A stretch of 64,000 bases of DNA from Acididesulfobacillus acetoxydans (GTDB lineage Bacteria; Bacillota; Desulfitobacteriia; Desulfitobacteriales; Desulfitobacteriaceae), in assembly GCF_900016645.1 (NCBI RefSeq), contig NZ_CDGJ01000132.1, one strand, 5' to 3'. Of the stretch, positions 16,975 to 24,998 are shown piece after piece (position 1 is the first letter of the stretch; every line of letters starts with the position of its first letter). The notes below the pieces were generated by a model. The model was not told where the DNA came from. It worked only from the letters and a program-made list of their open reading frames with translations, and made no database searches. The translations under genes were made by a program, and so were the position numbers.

Positions 16975-17354
16975 TCAGCCGTCCGAATCCGGAGCCTGGG
17001 GTTCACTATCAGGTGACCCGTCCGTATGATGGACCACGGGGTACGGCACGTTACCCTTGGTCGCGGCCCACAGCATCTTATTGAATTGGGTATCATTGTT
17101 GGCGTCTTCCACATTCCAAATCATCTTATTGGCCACCGCCGCCATCGGGGCGTTTTGACCGTTTTTCGCGTTCACATTGTAGGTAGGCTGGACGACCTTG
17201 TACGGGGTGAAGTTCGGCTTAAAGGTGAAAGCATTCAGCATCGGGGTTGCTTCAGCATCGAATTGAGTCATGGGTTTCACTGTAGTTTGCCAACCAGTTT
17301 TTCTCGGTGTAATCGTTGGAAATGGCCGCAGTGGACCAGTTGTGTCCCTGGGCA
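16975..17354 (-). pseudogene. Decayed YncE-type phosphoesterase (alkaline phosphatase superfamily)
   Basis: Reverse-strand reading first gives GHNWSTAAISNDYTEKNW (17277-17354), then, in another frame, QFDAEATPMLNAFTFKPNFTPY and FNKMLWAATKGNVPYP (16975-17271). Both pieces match large phosphoesterases with an YncE-like propeller and alkaline-phosphatase-like domain, but they are normally hundreds of residues apart. Most of the gene is deleted and the join changes frame. Only the conserved active-site-flanking segment and the C-terminus remain. Confidence 0.65.
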
Positions 17355-17442
17355 CTGGTTAACTAATTGTTTCAACAGATATAAAACCATGTTAAAACGA
17401 ATCCACCGCTTAAGCCGGCGGGTGCACAAAGTTGCTAACAAT

Positions 17443-17477
17443 AAACCGATGTGGCGCCTGGTTTGCCGCATCGGTTT
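17443..17477. terminator. Inverted repeat, possibly a bidirectional terminator
   Basis: AAACCGATG (17443-17451) pairs with CATCGGTTT (17469-17477). The A-rich left flank and T-rich right flank make it plausible as a terminator in either direction. It lies between the phosphoesterase relic and the sigma-54 activator gene. Confidence 0.45.
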
Positions 17478-17711
17478 GTTCATGAGTGCCCAGGGGCTGT
17501 CCTGTTTCGGTGGCAGTCGGGGGTGGGATAAGGACCGTTAACCTAAGTTTACAGACCTGTTGGCGCAATATTCAGGTATTTGCTCCGGCATGCACTTATA
17601 ATATCTAGTGTGGATTATAATCTTTTGATGACGTATACACCTCCTGCCGGCCGGCAGGGAAAGAAGTGTGAGCCGTTGGTTGAGGGACGTTCATCCGGGG
17701 GGTGGAAAAGG

Positions 17712-19280
17712 ATGCAAACAACGGAAGATCCGAGCATTGCCGGGATTATCGGCGACAGTCCCCAGATTCTTGACCTAAAACAAGCGGTTCTGAAGGTTGC
17801 TCCACGTAATACGACCGTGCTGATCACAGGAGAGACTGGAACGGGGAAAGAGCTGTTTGCCCAAGCGCTGCATCAAGGCAGCTTGCGCCGTTTTAAGCCG
17901 TTTGTCCGGGTCAATTGCGCGGCGATTCCGGAGGCACTTTTGGAATCGGAGTTATTCGGCTATGCCGAGGGAACGTTTACCGGGGGCAAAAAGGGCGGCT
18001 ACCTGGGAAAATTTGCGCTTGCGGACGGCGGCACGGTTTTCCTGGACGAAATGGCCGAACTGCCTTTGGCGCTTCAGGCTAAACTTTTGCGCTTCTTGGA
18101 AGAACATGAAATTCAACGCTTGGGGGAGAGTTTGCCCCGGAGAGTCAACGTGAGGGTGGTGGCGGCCACAAATGCCAATCTTGTGCAACTGGTCAAATAC
18201 AAGAAGTTTCGCAGTGACCTCTACTACCGCCTCAATGTTGTGACTTTGGAAATACCGCCCTTGCGCAGCCGGAGGGAAGACATTCCCGTCCTGACCCGAG
18301 CTTTTATGAAGCAGCTGAACGCGGAGTACGATTATAGGGTTTACCGTCTGGACGCTGACATACAGCGAATTTTCGACAGCTATCACTGGCCGGGAAACGT
18401 ACGCGAATTACGTAATATTTTGGAAACGGCGTTCAACTTGCATGATGGGGGGCAAGAGCTGAACGTCGGACATTTACCCCCGTATTTGCGAAGATGGTTT
18501 CAGGAACAAACGGAGAGAGCAAAAACGGTGAGCCTGGCTTCGGGTGTTTCGACAGTCGGACAGGTTGAGGCGGACGCCGGAGGGGAGAGAAAGGAGGGGA
18601 TGGACGAAACCGTTCGGCGGGAAGGCGAAGCGTGGAGAGGCGGGAAGGTCGGCCGCCGGCCCCGAGCAAGCCGGCGGCCGACGGCCAAAGAGGAAAAAGA
18701 AAGGGCTTTTTGGCGGCCTGAAGCGCAGGGGACGATTGAGGCAAGGGGTAGAACAAACGAGTCTGGAGAGGGAGCGAAGGAAGCAGGAAACAGGGCCATG
18801 GAAACAGGAGGCGAGGCAAAGGGGGCAGGGGCCACAGCTAAAGAAGCCGGGAGCGGGGCGAAGGAAGCAGAAGGCAGAGTGAGCGTAGAAGGGAAGAAGG
18901 TGAGGGAGGGGGCGGCCGGGACAAACGAAGAAGAAAGAAGGAACCGGGAAGACCGAACAGACAAAGAAGATAGAGCGGGCGAAGAATGGGGTAAAGCGAG
19001 CAAAGGAAGGGGCGGAAGGGACGAAGGAAGAACCGCAGGGGACAAAGGGAGAACCAGATCAGCCGAGGAATGGGACGGAGCGGGCGAGGCGATAACCTGG
19101 ACAGAATGGGTAAATATGATAGGCAGGCGGTCCCTGGCAGAGATTACCGATCTGTTTGAAGGAAAGCTTTTGCTCCATCTTTTGGGCAGTGGGCGTAACA
19201 GGACGGAGATGGCAGACCTGTTGGGGATCTCACGCCAGGCCCTATATAAGAAACTGCAAAAATACCACCCGGGAAAGTAG
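17712..19280 (+). CDS. Sigma-54-dependent transcriptional activator with long low-complexity linker
   Basis: An enhancer-binding AAA+ activator of sigma-54 RNA polymerase. The AAA+ domain begins almost at the N-terminus: Walker A GETGTGKE (about 40-47), the sigma-54 contact loop as GTFTGG instead of GAFTGA (about 87-92), Walker B GGTVFLDE (about 106-113), and WPGNVRELRN further on. About 185 residues (roughly 270-455) rich in Gly, Glu, Ala, Lys and Arg separate it from a C-terminal Fis-type helix-turn-helix (NRTEMADLLGISRQALYKKL). No sensor domain is present. ATG 17712 follows GGGGGGTGGAAAAGG; TTG 17580 and ATG 17628 are less likely. A -24/-12 promoter lies next to it. Confidence 0.88.
   Translation: MQTTEDPSIAGIIGDSPQILDLKQAVLKVAPRNTTVLITGETGTGKELFAQALHQGSLRRFKPFVRVNCAAIPEALLESELFGYAEGTFTGGKKGGYLGKFALADGGTVFLDEMAELPLALQAKLLRFLEEHEIQRLGESLPRRVNVRVVAATNANLVQLVKYKKFRSDLYYRLNVVTLEIPPLRSRREDIPVLTRAFMKQLNAEYDYRVYRLDADIQRIFDSYHWPGNVRELRNILETAFNLHDGGQELNVGHLPPYLRRWFQEQTERAKTVSLASGVSTVGQVEADAGGERKEGMDETVRREGEAWRGGKVGRRPRASRRPTAKEEKERAFWRPEAQGTIEARGRTNESGEGAKEAGNRAMETGGEAKGAGATAKEAGSGAKEAEGRVSVEGKKVREGAAGTNEEERRNREDRTDKEDRAGEEWGKASKGRGGRDEGRTAGDKGRTRSAEEWDGAGEAITWTEWVNMIGRRSLAEITDLFEGKLLLHLLGSGRNRTEMADLLGISRQALYKKLQKYHPGK
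18510..19080. repeat. Purine-rich low-complexity tract inside the activator gene
   Basis: For about 570 bases the plus strand is almost entirely G and A, with loose repeats coding KEAG/GAKEAG-like units. It corresponds to the linker of the sigma-54 activator. Such strand asymmetry could form triplex or unusual DNA and is prone to length change. Confidence 0.7.
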
Positions 19281-19378
19281 TTCTCATAGATGTCTCAAGC
19301 CTCTCTGTCCCAGAGTTTGTCAACTTATATTTACGTTCCGGTTCCCAGAATTGTGTAAACTTTCCCCCACGTCGCAGT

Positions 19379-19432
19379 CCGGGTGTCAAACAAAGATGAC
19401 ACCCGGCTGAATGCCAGCCGAACTTTCTGGCA
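19379..19432. promoter_or_regulatory. Two inverted repeats, candidate enhancer sites for the sigma-54 activator
   Basis: CCGGGTGTCA (19379-19388) and TGACACCCGG (19397-19406) form a perfect inverted repeat with an 8-base gap; TGCCAG (19412-19417) and CTGGCA (19427-19432) form a second. They lie about 155-210 bases upstream of the predicted sigma-54 start, a normal enhancer distance. The first could instead be a terminator hairpin for the activator gene, though no T-tract follows. Confidence 0.5.
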
Positions 19433-19560
19433 CCTTCAGGGGTTCTTCCGGCCGCCCGCTTGGATTGCCCGAACTGTTGAAGGCGCGATAGTCACTATTC
19501 AGCGGCCGATCTTAACTTTTGGGGGTGAACGGCCGGGCGGAGCGCCTGGGGAACACATTG

Positions 19561-19578
19561 TTGGCCGGTAATTTGCTA
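19561..19578 (+). promoter_or_regulatory. Sigma-54 (-24/-12) promoter of the acyl-CoA operon
   Basis: TTGGCCGGTAATTTGCTA has GG at 19563-19564 and GC at 19575-19576 with exactly ten bases between, the defining spacing of sigma-54 promoters, and good TTGGC and TTGCT contexts. Transcription would start near 19588, about 105 bases before the acyl-CoA ligase gene. A sigma-54 activator is encoded just upstream. Confidence 0.75.
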
Positions 19579-19692
19579 TAAGGCGTAAGCAGGGAAAGAG
19601 TCAAGTGCGATTCCCTGGGGTTGTGCAGAATCTGCGGCCCCAAACCGGCAATGGCCTAGCGGTTCTTAAATAAATGTCAGAGGGGGGAGTTT

Positions 19693-21360
19693 ATGCCTAA
19701 CGTATTGCACCAAACGATCGGGGACCTGCTGGATGAGGTGAGCGAACGGTTGCCGGACAAAGAAGCTATGGTTTATGCGGATCGGCCTGTGCGCCTCAGC
19801 TACAAGCGGTTGAGAGAGGAAGCGGACCGGGTCGCCAAGGCCCTGATTGGCTTAGGGATCCGCAAGGGGGAATCGATTGCCCTCTGGGCCACCAATGTCC
19901 CCGAGTGGATACTTTTGCAAATGGGCAGTGCCAAAATGGGAGCTGTCCTGGTTACGGTGAATACCCAGTATAGGAGTACCGAACTGGAATATCTGCTGAA
20001 GCAGTCCGACAGTGCGGTTATTTTTCTGGTGGAGGGGGTGAAACAGACTCACTATGTCGAGATTTTAAGTTCCGTGCTGCCTGAATTCACGCGCCATCCC
20101 CAAGAACAGCCCTACACTTATCCCGCCTTGCCCAAACTCAGATACAGGATTCTGCTGGCGGATAAACAAGTTCCGGGTTTGCTGAATTGGCCGGAGTTCC
20201 TGGCTCACGGCGCCGGGGTAACGGACGAAGTACTGAAAGAGTATCAAGAGAATACCCGTCCCGAGGATGTCATCAATATCCAGTACACCTCGGGCACGAC
20301 CGGTTTCCCCAAAGGGGTTATGCTCACACACTATAATATTGTCAACAATGCTAACGCGGTGGCCGACGCCATGAATCTGCGGGAAGAAGATCGTCTTTGT
20401 TTCCCGGTGCCGCTCTTCCATTGTTTCGGCTGTGTCATGTCATCTCTAGCCTGTGTGACCAAAGGAGCCACTATGGTTCCCGTGGAATACTTTGAACCCA
20501 ACGCGGTTCTCAAAGCGGTGGAGCAAGAGGCTTGCACCGGTTTGCAGGGCGTACCTATGATGTTTATTTCCGAACTGGAGACGCTGAAAACCACCCCTTA
20601 TGATATTGGGACTTTGCGCAAAGGAATCATGGCGGGGTCTCCCTGTCCGGTGGAAGTGATGAAACAAGTGATCGGGACGATGGGAATGGAGGAGGTGACC
20701 ATTGCCTATGGGCAGACGGAGTCCTCACCGGTCATAACCCAAACCCGGATTGACGATCCTCTGGAACGTCGGGTAACGACGGTGGGTCGGAAGTTGGATG
20801 GGGTTGAGGTTAAGATCGTGGATCCGGCTACGGGAGAACCCGTACCCTATGGGCAGCAGGGCGAACTCTGTGCCCGAGGTTACAGCATTATGGCCGGTTA
20901 CTACAATATGCCGGAAGCCACCGCCCAGGCCATTGACGCGGAGGGATGGCTGCACACGGGGGATCTGGCGGTTATGGATGAAGCCGGCTACTGTAACATC
21001 ACCGGCCGCTTGAAAGACATGATCATCCGCGGCGGCGAGAACATTTATCCGCGCGAGATCGAAGAGTTTCTCTACCGTCATCCCAAGATCGCCGACGTTC
21101 AAGTCGTGGGGCTGCCGGATATAAAGTATGGTGAGGAAGTCTGCGCCGTGATCCGCCTGCGCGAAGGGGAAACGGCCACGGCGGAAGAGATTCGGGACTT
21201 TTGCCGGGGGCACATTTCCAACCACAAGATTCCCCGCTACATTGATTTTGTGCAAGGATATCCGGCGACGGCCAGCGGCAAGATACAAAAATATCGCTTA
21301 CGCGAGATCTATATTGAGAAATATAACCTGCAAGAGGCGGCCGCGGTCATCACAGCTTAA
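19693..21360 (+). CDS. Acyl-CoA synthetase (AMP-forming)
   Basis: The enzyme activates a carboxylic acid to its CoA thioester with ATP. It shows the AMP-binding motif YTSGTTGFPKG, the GQTESSPV segment, LHTGDLAVMDEAGY, the hinge GRLKDMIIRGGENIYPREIEE and the C-terminal lysine in TASGKIQKYRLRE. The length of 555 matches medium-chain FadD/AcsM-like ligases; the exact acid cannot be read. ATG 19693 follows AGAGGGGGG. It is first in an operon with a thiolase-like protein, its DUF35 partner and an acyl-CoA dehydrogenase, all behind a sigma-54 promoter, which points to regulated catabolism of a particular acid. Confidence 0.92.
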   Translation: MPNVLHQTIGDLLDEVSERLPDKEAMVYADRPVRLSYKRLREEADRVAKALIGLGIRKGESIALWATNVPEWILLQMGSAKMGAVLVTVNTQYRSTELEYLLKQSDSAVIFLVEGVKQTHYVEILSSVLPEFTRHPQEQPYTYPALPKLRYRILLADKQVPGLLNWPEFLAHGAGVTDEVLKEYQENTRPEDVINIQYTSGTTGFPKGVMLTHYNIVNNANAVADAMNLREEDRLCFPVPLFHCFGCVMSSLACVTKGATMVPVEYFEPNAVLKAVEQEACTGLQGVPMMFISELETLKTTPYDIGTLRKGIMAGSPCPVEVMKQVIGTMGMEEVTIAYGQTESSPVITQTRIDDPLERRVTTVGRKLDGVEVKIVDPATGEPVPYGQQGELCARGYSIMAGYYNMPEATAQAIDAEGWLHTGDLAVMDEAGYCNITGRLKDMIIRGGENIYPREIEEFLYRHPKIADVQVVGLPDIKYGEEVCAVIRLREGETATAEEIRDFCRGHISNHKIPRYIDFVQGYPATASGKIQKYRLREIYIEKYNLQEAAAVITA

Positions 21361-21578
21361 AGAGGAGACCGCGGGAAGGGTCAGCAAGGGAGAGGACGGT
21401 CAGCGGGGGACAGGACTTTCCCCAAGGGAAACCGCGTCGAATTCCGGCTTAGAAGCCCGTAAAAAGAAATTCCCCCGGGCGAAAGCAAGAGGACATCTGC
21501 AACGGTAGTTCAAGCAAATTCCCAGCGGCAGGAGCGGCTGCCGCCGAGTGTTTATTAAATTTAGGGGAGGAATGTGAC

Positions 21579-22835
21579 TTGAGACCAGTATATATGATTG
21601 CCGGGGGCATTACCAAGTTCGCCAAGGCATCCCCACGCAAAGATTTCCGTTATATGGTCAAAGAAGCCTTTGACCAAGCGATGGCCGATGTGCCCGGTCT
21701 GACCTTGGATATGATTGACGGCTCGGTGGCGTCTTATTTTTCCGATCATTTTACACGGCAGCTGATGGCCGGGATCATGGTCCACGACTACTTGGGTCTG
21801 ACGCCGAAACCTTCAAAACGGATTGAATCCGGCGGTGCCACCGGGGGAATGTGCATCCAATCGGCCTGGGAGGCAGTGGCCAGCGGGCGGATGGATGTTT
21901 GTGCGGCCTTTGGCTTTGAGACCATGTCCCATGTCAACACTTGGAAAGGGAACGAATTCATTGCCCTTGCTTCCGATACCAACTTCGACTATCCGGTCGG
22001 AGGATTTTACACCGGGTACTATGCCATGATGGTCAAACGGCACATGTATGAATTCGGCACGACAGAAGAGCAGCTGGCGGCTGTGTCTGTGAAGAATCAT
22101 GCCAATGCCCTGCACAATCCTTATGCCCAATTTCCGGCGGAACTCACCATTGAAGATGTGTTGAAGTCGGAGATGATTGCCGATCCATTAAAACGCCTGG
22201 ATATCTGTGTCATGTCAGATGGGGCTGCGGCGGTCATTCTGGCCTCTGAGGAGATGGCCCGGAAACTCACGGACAAACCGGTGCGGATCAGCGGAGTCGG
22301 TACTGGGACTGATGCCATGCGCATGGCTGATCGTCCCTCCCGTGAGGTCATTCTCCTTCCGCACGAGAACGCGGCCGACTATAAGGGTCTGAAATATCCC
22401 GGGGTCCACTCTTTCCGGGGCGGCCGGACGGCGGCTAAGGAGGCTTACAAGATGGCCGGTATCACCAATCCTCTGGAAGAACTCGACTTCGTCGAACTGC
22501 ATGACGCGTTTACCTCTTCCGAAATCCAGACCTATGAGGACTTGGGCCTGTGCAAATATGGTGAAGGGGGTAAGTTCGTCGAGTCCGGTGCGGCCGGCCT
22601 GGGAGGAAAAGTCCCGGTCAATCCTTCCGGCGGGCTCCTGGCCTGCGGACATCCGGTCGGCGCGACCGGCTTGATGCAAGGAGTCTTTGCTTTGTGGCAG
22701 TTGCAAGGCACCATCGGTCAGCATTTCAACGGGGATGACACCCTCCAGATTAAGAACGCCAAACGGGGGCTCATTCACAGTCATGCCGGCACCGGGACCT
22801 ATATTACTGTAAGCGTGATGGAGAGGGGGTTCTAA
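21579..22835 (+). CDS. SCP2/thiolase-like protein with Gly at the nucleophile position
   Basis: A 418-residue thiolase-superfamily protein. The end of the fold is conserved: ELHDAFTSSEI with the His, and NPSGGLLACGHPVGATG with the second His. At the place of the nucleophile loop, usually EAACASGG, it reads ESGGATGG (83-90), so the active Cys is replaced by Gly86, with a Cys at 92. Family members without this Cys that pair with DUF35 proteins, such as Ltp2-ChsH2, are retro-aldolases. TTG 21579 follows GGGGAGG. The DUF35 gene begins four bases after its stop. It may be a thiolase using another residue, or an aldolase. Confidence 0.82.
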   Translation: MRPVYMIAGGITKFAKASPRKDFRYMVKEAFDQAMADVPGLTLDMIDGSVASYFSDHFTRQLMAGIMVHDYLGLTPKPSKRIESGGATGGMCIQSAWEAVASGRMDVCAAFGFETMSHVNTWKGNEFIALASDTNFDYPVGGFYTGYYAMMVKRHMYEFGTTEEQLAAVSVKNHANALHNPYAQFPAELTIEDVLKSEMIADPLKRLDICVMSDGAAAVILASEEMARKLTDKPVRISGVGTGTDAMRMADRPSREVILLPHENAADYKGLKYPGVHSFRGGRTAAKEAYKMAGITNPLEELDFVELHDAFTSSEIQTYEDLGLCKYGEGGKFVESGAAGLGGKVPVNPSGGLLACGHPVGATGLMQGVFALWQLQGTIGQHFNGDDTLQIKNAKRGLIHSHAGTGTYITVSVMERGF

Positions 22836-22838
22836 AGC

Positions 22839-23348
22839 ATGAGTGCGGAACAACGGACGAACTCGGCGGGCAAAGTGAAACTGGAAGAACAGGAGATAGG
22901 GGCGGTTCTTTACAACGTGGATCCCATCATAATGAAGTACCACTACGAGATTGACTACATGCACAGTTATGCCCAAGATTCGCCCTTCTTTGAGGGCTTG
23001 AGCAAAGGAGAACTTTGGGGGAGCAAGTGCCCGGTTTGCGGCAGTACCTTTGGCACCCCGCGCGGCCATTGCATGAATTGCGGAGCTAAGACGGAATGGA
23101 TGCAACTTCCGTTGGAAGCAAAGATCCACACTTATACCACCTGCTATTTCGGCAGTCAGGAATTTCTGGCGGAGACTCCTTTTACTTTGATCCTGGTCGA
23201 ATGGCCGAATGTGGATACTTTTTTCCTTTCCCGTTTGTTGGGGGTGGCCCCGGACGAGGTTAAAATTGGTATGCCGGTGAGGGCCAAGTTCAGACGCCTG
23301 AGCCAGTTCAAACCGACGGATGTCTATTTTGTTCCGGAAGAGAGTTAA
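22839..23348 (+). CDS. DUF35 (rubredoxin-like zinc ribbon plus OB-fold) partner protein
   Basis: The 169-residue protein has a zinc ribbon (CPVCGSTFGTPRGHCMNCG, about 65-83) followed by an OB-fold ending near ARFRRLS-like KFRRLSQF. DUF35 proteins bind thiolase-type enzymes and shape the CoA/substrate site, as in archaeal HMG-CoA synthesis complexes, BbsAB and Ltp2-ChsH2. A longer N-terminus of about 40 residues precedes the ribbon. It starts three bases after the thiolase-like stop, so a two-subunit complex is expected. Confidence 0.88.
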   Translation: MSAEQRTNSAGKVKLEEQEIGAVLYNVDPIIMKYHYEIDYMHSYAQDSPFFEGLSKGELWGSKCPVCGSTFGTPRGHCMNCGAKTEWMQLPLEAKIHTYTTCYFGSQEFLAETPFTLILVEWPNVDTFFLSRLLGVAPDEVKIGMPVRAKFRRLSQFKPTDVYFVPEES

Positions 23349-23458
23349 CGGCCCCGGCGTGAGCAAAGCGAGTTTTTCGCCAAAGCGTTCTTGTAAAAGC
23401 GGCCCATGGGTTCCGGAAGCAGCGTACGACAAAAAAAGGTTACGGAGGAGGGGTAAAC

Positions 23459-24601
23459 ATGTTGGATTTAACGGCCGAACAAAAAGCCCTCCAAGACATG
23501 GTACATTCCTTCGCTCAGGAAGTCATCGCTCCGGGAGCGGCCCAACGCGATAAAACGGGAGAGTTTCCCTTGTCCATCGTAAAGCAGATGGGGGAATTGG
23601 GGCTTCTGGGGCTTCCCTTTGCGGAGGAATTCGGTGGGACGGGCGGGGATTATGTTTCTTACGCGATTGCCGTGGAAGAGATCACCCGGGCTTGTGCCTC
23701 CACGGGTATCACTTATGCGGCCGACCTTTCCCTCGGGATCAGTCCCATTTATCTCTTCGGTACGGCGGAGCAAAAAGAAAGGTACCTTCCCTCCCTCTTT
23801 CGCGGGGATTACTTGGCGGCTTTCGGGCTGACGGAGCCGGAGGCCGGCTCGGATGCCGGCGGCACCCGGACCCGGGCTGTGCGCGGAGAGAACGGTTGGG
23901 TGCTGAACGGTTCCAAGTGTTTTATTACCAATGCCGGCTACGCCGGGGTGGTGACCGCCACCGCGGTTACGGCTCCCGAGCGCGGCACCCGGGGAATCAG
24001 CGCTTTCCTGATCGAACCGGGAACCCGGGGTTTTCAGGTCAATTCTTCTTACGAAAAACTGGGTCTCCATGCCTCCAATACGACCGAACTCGTCTTTGAC
24101 GAGGCGAATATTCCCCTGGGGAATCTTTTGGGGAAGGAAGAAAATGTAGGTTTCAAGCAGTTCCTGCAAATTCTGGATAGGGGAAGAATCAGCATTGGAG
24201 CTATGGGAGTGGGTTTGGCCCAGGCCTCCCTGGATGCAGCCCTGGCCTATGCCAAGGTGCGCAAGCAATTCGGCCAGCTCTTGAGTTCCTTTCAGGCCAT
24301 TCAGTTTAAACTGGCGGATATGGCGACCCATGTGCAGCTTTCCCGGCTGGCGGTTTGGAATGCAGCCCGTTTAAAAGACGCGGGTAAGCCTTTTACCCAG
24401 GCTGCGGCTATGGCCAAACTCCATGCCTCGGAAACCGCCGTCAAGTGTGCCCTGGAGGCTATCCAAATCCACGGAGGGTACGGCTACATGCGGGAATACC
24501 CGGTGGAACGCTATCTGAGAGATGCCAAGCTCCTGGAGATCGGGGAAGGGACTTCGGAGATCCAGCGCCTGGTGATCGCCCGTTCTTTGGGGTGTGCCTG
24601 A
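23459..24601 (+). CDS. Acyl-CoA dehydrogenase
   Basis: An FAD enzyme that oxidises an acyl-CoA to the 2-enoyl-CoA and hands electrons to ETF. At 380 residues it has the family marks AFGLTEPEAGSDAGG, CFITNAGYAGVVT, QFGQLLSSFQAIQFKLADMAT, IHGGYGYMREYPVERYLRDAK and the C-terminal GEGTSEIQRLVIAR holding the catalytic Glu. ATG 23459 follows GGAGGAGGGG. It is last in the sigma-54 operon, 110 bases after the DUF35 gene. No ETF, hydratase or hydroxyacyl-CoA dehydrogenase is in the window. Confidence 0.92.
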   Translation: MLDLTAEQKALQDMVHSFAQEVIAPGAAQRDKTGEFPLSIVKQMGELGLLGLPFAEEFGGTGGDYVSYAIAVEEITRACASTGITYAADLSLGISPIYLFGTAEQKERYLPSLFRGDYLAAFGLTEPEAGSDAGGTRTRAVRGENGWVLNGSKCFITNAGYAGVVTATAVTAPERGTRGISAFLIEPGTRGFQVNSSYEKLGLHASNTTELVFDEANIPLGNLLGKEENVGFKQFLQILDRGRISIGAMGVGLAQASLDAALAYAKVRKQFGQLLSSFQAIQFKLADMATHVQLSRLAVWNAARLKDAGKPFTQAAAMAKLHASETAVKCALEAIQIHGGYGYMREYPVERYLRDAKLLEIGEGTSEIQRLVIARSLGCA

Positions 24602-24668
24602 GGGTGGTACCTGAATGTGGTGCCTGAAGCCAGGGGCGACGCGATCACGGTCCGCCCTTAGTTTGACC

Positions 24669-24689
24669 GGAAAGCCCAACGGGCTTTCC
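24669..24689 (+). terminator. Perfect hairpin after the acyl-CoA operon
   Basis: GGAAAGCCC (24669-24677) and GGGCTTTCC (24681-24689) pair exactly around AAC, 68 bases after the acyl-CoA dehydrogenase stop. Confidence 0.6.
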
Positions 24690-24706
24690 CAATTGGATCA
24701 AGAAAA

Positions 24707-24756
24707 GAGGCACCTTTCCGGGCTTGCTTAAAGTCCCGGGGGCGCCTCCTTTTTTT
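24707..24756 (+). terminator. Rho-independent terminator after the acyl-CoA operon
   Basis: A long stem (GAGGCACC with GGCGCCTC; inner CCGGG with CCCGG) is followed by CTTTTTTT. It sits just behind the first hairpin, so the operon ends in a double terminator. Confidence 0.8.
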
Positions 24757-24757
24757 G

Positions 24758-24998
24758 CCGCGGTAAAATGGGGCCGCTCATCTGCACAAAAATTGACAGA
24801 TGTAGGCGCTTGACATTTCGGCCCGGAAGGCTGAGTCCAAGGAAAAGGCTCCGGCAGATACTATGGGAGAGATCGCGCGGACATATTGTTCGGCTTTTTT
24901 GAAAAACCTGAGAAATAGCGCCGGGAACCAGGAATTACGAGGAGGTGCAAGCTAAATTTGGGTTTGCGTCCGACGTGAAAAGGAGACCGTAGAGGTGG
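24758..24998. other. Intergenic region with no gene seen
   Basis: Between the double terminator and the convergent ECF ATPase gene nothing protein-coding or clearly structured was recognised. The GGAGGTGC at about 24941 is not followed by an open frame of use. Confidence 0.4.

Noticed and set aside
18500..19045. Ser/Pro/Leu-rich open frame opposite the activator linker
   Set aside because: It is the reverse of the purine-rich tract, so the composition is forced; no ribosome site.
22215..23432. 405-codon open frame opposite the thiolase and DUF35 genes
   Set aside because: It is antisense to two well-supported genes, and its protein has no recognisable motif.
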